Of a DNA stretch of 64,000 nt, positions 60,260 to 64,000 are shown one piece after another. This DNA is from Ruminococcus sp. (GTDB taxonomy: Bacteria; Bacillota; Clostridia; Oscillospirales; Ruminococcaceae), in contig JAHZHC010000027.1 of NCBI GenBank assembly GCA_019420505.1, forward strand, positions 99,259 to 163,258. Reading direction: 5' to 3'. The number at the start of each line of letters is the position of its first letter. The first letter of the stretch is position 1. The notes below the pieces were generated by a model that saw only the letters and a program-made list of their open reading frames with translations, was not told the DNA's origin and searched no databases. The position numbers and the translations under genes were made by a program.

Positions 60260-61576
60260 TTATACCAAAGCTTCGCTCTTATTTCTTAAATCAAGAATTC
60301 TTTGAGCTTTTCCCTGAAATCTTTGAAGAGTTTTGTGTCCTACTATTGTTATTTTCGTTTCAATTCCCAATACTGTTTTCATTGCATGATGTATGTCTTT
60401 ATGAAGCTGATCAAGGAGAGGGAAGTTGTCCAGAATTTCATTACATTTGTCGGAAAGCTCAACTTTTATTTCAAGATGATCGGCAAAGTTTTCTCTTGTA
60501 AGTACCAACTGATAATGCGGTGCGATAGTTTCAAATCCCATAAGTACGCTTTCAATTTGTGATGGAAATACATTAACTCCTCGAATTTTGAGCATATCGT
60601 CTGATCTGCCTCTTGGTTTAGCCATTCTTGCAAAGGTTCTTCCGCATTTACAGGGTTCGTAGTTAATTTGTGTGATATCCTTTGTGCGGTAACGCAGCAT
60701 GGGTATTCCCTCTTTTGTTAATGTAGTAATAACCAATTCTCCCTCAGAGCCTTTAGGCAGAACCTCTCCTGTAACCGGATTAATAATCTCAGCATAGAAA
60801 TGGTCTTCATTAATATGCATTCCGTCACGTTCAATACATTCACCGGAAACACCCGGTCCCATAAGCTCGCTCATTCCGTAGTTATCAGTTGCAAAGATAT
60901 TAAGCGTATTTTCAATTTGTGCCCTCATTTCCGGAGTACAGCCTTCAGAACCAAACAAACCAAGCTTCAGATGAATTTTGTCAAGAACGCCCATTTCTCT
61001 TGCAAGCTCACCTATATATTGGGCATAGGACGGTGTTGACACCAATGCGTTAGTGCCGAAGTCCTGCATAAGCATAATTTGTTTCTCTGTGTTTCCGCTT
61101 GAGGTTGGAATAACTGAAGCGCCGATTTTTTCAAGTCCATAGTGAAGGCCTAATGCGCCGGTAAACAGACCGTATCCAAAGGCTATCTGTACAATTGTTT
61201 CATCACTTGCGCCCACAGCGGTAACGAGTCTTGCGACGCAGTCGCCCCAATAGTCCAGATCTCTGTGAGTGTAACCTACAACGGTAGGTTTTCCTGTAGT
61301 TCCGGAAGAAGCATGAATACGTTCAATTTTTTTCAACGGAACAGCAAACAGTCCGAAAGGATAAGTATCTCTCAAATCTGCTTTAGTAGTATAAGGTATG
61401 TATTGAATATCAGACAATTCTTTGATTTTATCTGCGGTTACTCCTGCTTCAGTAAGTCTTTTATTATAAAACGGAACATTATCCATACAGTATTTAACAA
61501 GCCATTTCAAGCGTTCGAGCTGAAGCTTCTCGATATCCGCACGTGGCATGGTTTCGATATCTTTTTGAAAAAACAT
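60260..61576 (-). CDS. Phenylacetate-CoA ligase-type AMP-forming enzyme
   Basis: About 438 residues. LWLVKYCMDNVPFYNKRL-type N-terminus, ATP loop IHASSGTTGKPTVVGYT near 90, FATDNYGMSELMGPG near 225, LRYRTKDIT near 300, and FARMAKPRGRSDDMLKIRGVNVFPSQIE near 325. It activates phenylacetate or a related aryl acid to its CoA ester. I use the ATG at 61576 because AAAGGAG lies upstream; an earlier in-frame ATG at 61654 has no site. No indolepyruvate oxidoreductase gene is adjacent, though these enzymes often pair. Confidence 0.93.
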   Translation of the reverse strand: MFFQKDIETMPRADIEKLQLERLKWLVKYCMDNVPFYNKRLTEAGVTADKIKELSDIQYIPYTTKADLRDTYPFGLFAVPLKKIERIHASSGTTGKPTVVGYTHRDLDYWGDCVARLVTAVGASDETIVQIAFGYGLFTGALGLHYGLEKIGASVIPTSSGNTEKQIMLMQDFGTNALVSTPSYAQYIGELAREMGVLDKIHLKLGLFGSEGCTPEMRAQIENTLNIFATDNYGMSELMGPGVSGECIERDGMHINEDHFYAEIINPVTGEVLPKGSEGELVITTLTKEGIPMLRYRTKDITQINYEPCKCGRTFARMAKPRGRSDDMLKIRGVNVFPSQIESVLMGFETIAPHYQLVLTRENFADHLEIKVELSDKCNEILDNFPLLDQLHKDIHHAMKTVLGIETKITIVGHKTLQRFQGKAQRILDLRNKSEALV

Positions 61577-61804
61577 AATATTCTCCTTTGATTTAAAGTA
61601 ATAAAGTACCTTATAAGTATAACACATTTTTTTATTCTTTTCAATAAATTGCATTAAAAAACCTGACCAAATTTACACCTCATAATTTATGCAAATCATA
61701 GAATAAAACTATCTTATAAGATTGATGCCAAGGTAATTATGCATAAAATCTATAGTAAATCCTTATGTTTATTTGTAATAAATATAGAAAACCAAGAATT
61801 CATA

Positions 61805-61833
61805 TTGACTTAATAGGAATTATTGTGTATTAT
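61805..61833 (+). promoter_or_regulatory. cysK promoter
   Basis: TTGACT (61805-61810), 17-bp spacer, TATTAT (61828-61833). The AT-rich region from 61577 to 61804 has no gene; a sulphur-regulator site may be present but is not clear. Confidence 0.6.
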
Positions 61834-61876
61834 AATAACATAAAAAAGCAAACAAAAATCGGAAAGGATGAGAAGT

Positions 61877-62812
61877 ATGTCAAAAGTATATAAAAATGTC
61901 TCAGAGCTTGTGGGAAGAACTCCGTTAGTTGAGGTAGAAAGACTTAGCAAAACGCTGGGTGTCACTGAAGCGAGAATTCTTGCAAAGCTGGAGTATTTTA
62001 ATCCGGCGGGAAGTGTTAAGGACAGAGTTGCTAAAGCTATGATTGAGGATGCTGAAGCAAAAGGCATTCTAAAAGAAGGATCGACAATCATAGAACCGAC
62101 CTCAGGAAATACGGGAATCGGGCTTGCTGCAATAGGCATTTCCAAGGGCTATAAGGTGATACTTACAATGCCTGAAACTATGAGTATTGAAAGAAGGAAT
62201 TTACTCAAAGCATATGGTGCACAGATAGTTTTAACCGAAGGCTTAAAGGGCATGAAAGGAGCAATCGCAAAGGCTGATGAGCTTAACAGAGAAATAGAGA
62301 ATTCCGTTATTCTCGGACAATTTGTTAATGCTGCTAATCCTGCGGCACATACAGCCACAACCGGTCCGGAGATTTGGGAAGATACAGACGGAAAGGTAGA
62401 TATTTTTGTTGCCGGCGTTGGTACAGGCGGAACTGTAACAGGAGTCGGAAAGTATCTTAAATCGAAAAATCCTGATATTAAAATAGTTGCGGTTGAACCT
62501 GAAACATCTCCCGTACTTTCCAAAGGCACGGCAGGCCCTCATAAAATTCAGGGAATCGGAGCAGGCTTTGTTCCTGAAGTTCTTGATACGGAAATATATG
62601 ATGAGATCATACCTGTTTCCAATGAAAATGCATTTTCAGCAGGAAATGCAGTTGCAAAAAGCGAGGGTATTCTTGTGGGCATATCTTCCGGAGCTGCAAT
62701 TTATGCAGCAGCTGAACTTGCAAAAAGACCTGAAAACAAAGGTAAAATTATTGTGGCGCTTTTGCCTGATACAGGTGAACGGTATTTATCAACGGCTTTG
62801 TTTACTGAATAA
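61877..62812 (+). CDS. cysK: Cysteine synthase A (O-acetylserine sulfhydrylase)
   Basis: Makes cysteine from O-acetylserine and sulphide using PLP. About 311 residues: LVGRTPLVEVERL near 10, LEYFNPAGSVKDRVAKAM near 37 with the PLP Lys, EPTSGNTGIGLAAI near 68, GVGTGGTVTGVGKYL near 175, and GISSGAAIYAA near 263. Start ATG at 61877 preceded by GGAAAGG; the earlier ATG at 61868 is too close to that site. Confidence 0.96.
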   Translation: MSKVYKNVSELVGRTPLVEVERLSKTLGVTEARILAKLEYFNPAGSVKDRVAKAMIEDAEAKGILKEGSTIIEPTSGNTGIGLAAIGISKGYKVILTMPETMSIERRNLLKAYGAQIVLTEGLKGMKGAIAKADELNREIENSVILGQFVNAANPAAHTATTGPEIWEDTDGKVDIFVAGVGTGGTVTGVGKYLKSKNPDIKIVAVEPETSPVLSKGTAGPHKIQGIGAGFVPEVLDTEIYDEIIPVSNENAFSAGNAVAKSEGILVGISSGAAIYAAAELAKRPENKGKIIVALLPDTGERYLSTALFTE

Positions 62813-62820
62813 AAAATCAA

Positions 62821-62839
62821 GCGGTAGAAAATCTACCGC
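62821..62839 (+). terminator. Terminator after cysK
   Basis: GCGGTAGA-AAA-TCTACCGC followed by TTTTATTTTTT. Confidence 0.9.
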
Positions 62840-62858
62840 TTTTATTTTTTACATAACA

Positions 62859-63173
62859 TTATTTAAACGACGAATAGTGAACCACAATATGTCTTTGCTT
62901 TCCTGAGAAAAAATCTTTGCCTTTTATATCCGCACCGTTATGGCTCATTAATTCTGCACAGATCAATCCGTCAAGAGAAAAATCAACTGTAGGCTTTCCA
63001 TCGCAAACTATTGTAAGTTTATTATTATCGGTGTTTACAGAAATTCCTCCGTTTTTTCCAATGACTTCTTCATCTGCACCAAAACGTTCAACTACGTAAC
63101 TAAGGCGCTTTCCGTGAAAACAAAGCAATTCCTTTATGGGAGTTCCTTTCGGTTTTTTCTTGAATAATCCCAT
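62859..63173 (-). CDS. Small protein of unknown function
   Basis: 104 residues: a basic start MGLFKKKPKGTPIKELLCF, then a beta-rich pattern (GKRLSYVVERFG, GGISVNTDNNKLTIVCDG, HIVVHYSSF). No membrane helix or motif I recognise. It reads from the thrS side with a ribosome site (GGGGAAC) upstream of the ATG and has a protein-like composition. Confidence 0.7.
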   Translation of the reverse strand: MGLFKKKPKGTPIKELLCFHGKRLSYVVERFGADEEVIGKNGGISVNTDNNKLTIVCDGKPTVDFSLDGLICAELMSHNGADIKGKDFFSGKQRHIVVHYSSFK

Positions 63174-63217
63174 TTTCAGTTCCCCTGTCGTTTATAATAA
63201 TATAATTTTTAATATTT

Positions 63218-64000
63218 TTATTTTGCCTTAGTTCTTACTTCTTCTGTAAGCTTTGAAATAACATCTTCGTATGGCATTGCAGGGAGCTCGCCTTCTTTTC
63301 TTGAACGTACGGTAACAGTGTTTGTTTCAACTTCCTTATCTCCGATAATAAGCATATAAGGAATTCTTTCAAGACGGGAAGCCTTGATCTTAGGTCCGAT
63401 ATTTTCGTCACGGCTGTCAACTGTAACTCTCATTCCGTATGAAGCAAGTTCATCGGCAAGCTTTTGTGCATATTCAACATGATCAGGTTTGATCGGAAGG
63501 ATTCTTGCCTGTTCAGGAGCAAGCCATAAAGGAAGAACTCCGTTGAATCTTTCCAGCATATAAGCCAAGGTTCTTTCATAACAACCAAGAGAAGTTCTGT
63601 GAATAATATACGGCAATTTTTTTTGACCGTCCTTGTCAATATAGTACATTCCAAAACGTTCAGCTAAAAGCATATCTATCTGGATTGTAACAATAGTATC
63701 TTCTTTTCCATATACGTTTTTATATTGAATATCAAGTTTAGGACCATAGAATGCGGCCTCATCAATTCCAATCTCATAATCAAGTCCAATATGGTCAAGA
63801 ATATTTTTCATAATAGTTTGAGCTTCATTCCACTGTTCTGCTGTACCTTCATATTTATTATTTGGATTAGCAGGATCCCACTGTGAAAATCTGAATGTGC
63901 AATTCTCTAAAAGTCCAACTGTGTCAAGCATATATTTTGCAAGCTCTAAACAGCCTTTGAATTCCTCTTCCAACTGGTCGGGACGAAGAACATAGTGTCC
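63218..64000 (-). CDS. thrS: Threonyl-tRNA synthetase, 5' end beyond the window edge
   Basis: The C-terminal 260 residues of a class II synthetase. Seen are GHYVLRPDQLEEEF at the edge, CTFRFSQWDPANPN, DEAAFYGPKLDIQYKNVYGKEDTIVTIQID (ThrRS core), LPYIIHRTSLGCYERTLAYMLERFNGVLPLWLAPEQ (motif 3 area) and the anticodon-binding domain VDSRDENIGPKIKASRLERIPYMLIIGDKE. The catalytic N-terminal part and editing domain lie off the right edge, so nothing can be said of its leader regulation. Confidence 0.96.
   Translation of the reverse strand, partial: GHYVLRPDQLEEEFKGCLELAKYMLDTVGLLENCTFRFSQWDPANPNNKYEGTAEQWNEAQTIMKNILDHIGLDYEIGIDEAAFYGPKLDIQYKNVYGKEDTIVTIQIDMLLAERFGMYYIDKDGQKKLPYIIHRTSLGCYERTLAYMLERFNGVLPLWLAPEQARILPIKPDHVEYAQKLADELASYGMRVTVDSRDENIGPKIKASRLERIPYMLIIGDKEVETNTVTVRSRKEGELPAMPYEDVISKLTEEVRTKAK

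Overview
The window is AT-rich, densely packed low-GC Gram-positive (Clostridia) DNA. Gene order (nusB, xseA, xseB, ispA, dxs, tlyA, nadK, argR, recN), Shine-Dalgarno sites of the AGGAGG type, the mannan enzymes and the NusG-II/Gx-transporter pair suggest a gut Ruminococcus-like member of the Oscillospirales. The species assignment is inference. Both window ends cut genes: glycogen phosphorylase on the left and threonyl-tRNA synthetase on the right.

Layout. 1-11.6 kb: carbohydrate and housekeeping genes (glycogen phosphorylase, a GH5_8 mannanase lipoprotein and a GH130 mannoside phosphorylase, purine nucleoside phosphorylase, a UDG-like protein, rlmH, an MBL hydrolase, a Cof phosphatase, murA, a NusG-II protein and a Gx transporter). 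11.7-25.4 kb: an accessory island built from two nested integrations into tRNA-Leu genes. 25.4-30.1 kb: further accessory genes, a MITE-like structured repeat and a flavodoxin/cupin/CMD redox operon. 30.6-35.9 kb: a 1754-residue secreted enzyme with two catalytic domains, probably both mannan-active. 36-40.2 kb: a cluster of exported proteins of unknown role. 40.5-64 kb: core genes, dominated by the long nusB-recN operon and a thyX-tmk-to-U32 peptidase series, then a sugar transferase, phenylacetate-CoA ligase, cysK and thrS.

The most unusual part is the island. A large serine recombinase sits beside a complete tRNA-Leu(UAG). To its left are five tRNA-Leu 5' halves, each broken in the anticodon loop and joined to the same 19-nt recombinase arm. 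To its right is the 3' half of a tRNA-Leu preceded by the inverted partner of that arm. Joining the two arms around a TT core gives a 40-bp attP with symmetrical 19-bp arms, and joining the tRNA halves gives a whole tRNA-Leu(UAG) gene. I infer that the element integrates into the anticodon loop, destroys the tRNA, and supplies a replacement tRNA-Leu just inside its left end. That replacement would be read from the original host tRNA promoter and can serve as the next landing site. Four exact 107-bp scars record repeated entries. An older outer element, carrying a GNAT acetyltransferase and an AraC regulator, encloses the inner one and has its own matching acceptor-stem halves.

The inner element (about 11.7 kb) carries RepA-like and ribbon-helix-helix genes, a FokI-type restriction-modification system whose two methyltransferase domains are separate genes, a decayed vsr gene, and a GHKL-ATPase/PD-(D/E)XK-like protein that is a candidate anti-phage factor. 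Identifications rest on remembered family motifs; no database search or structure prediction was run.
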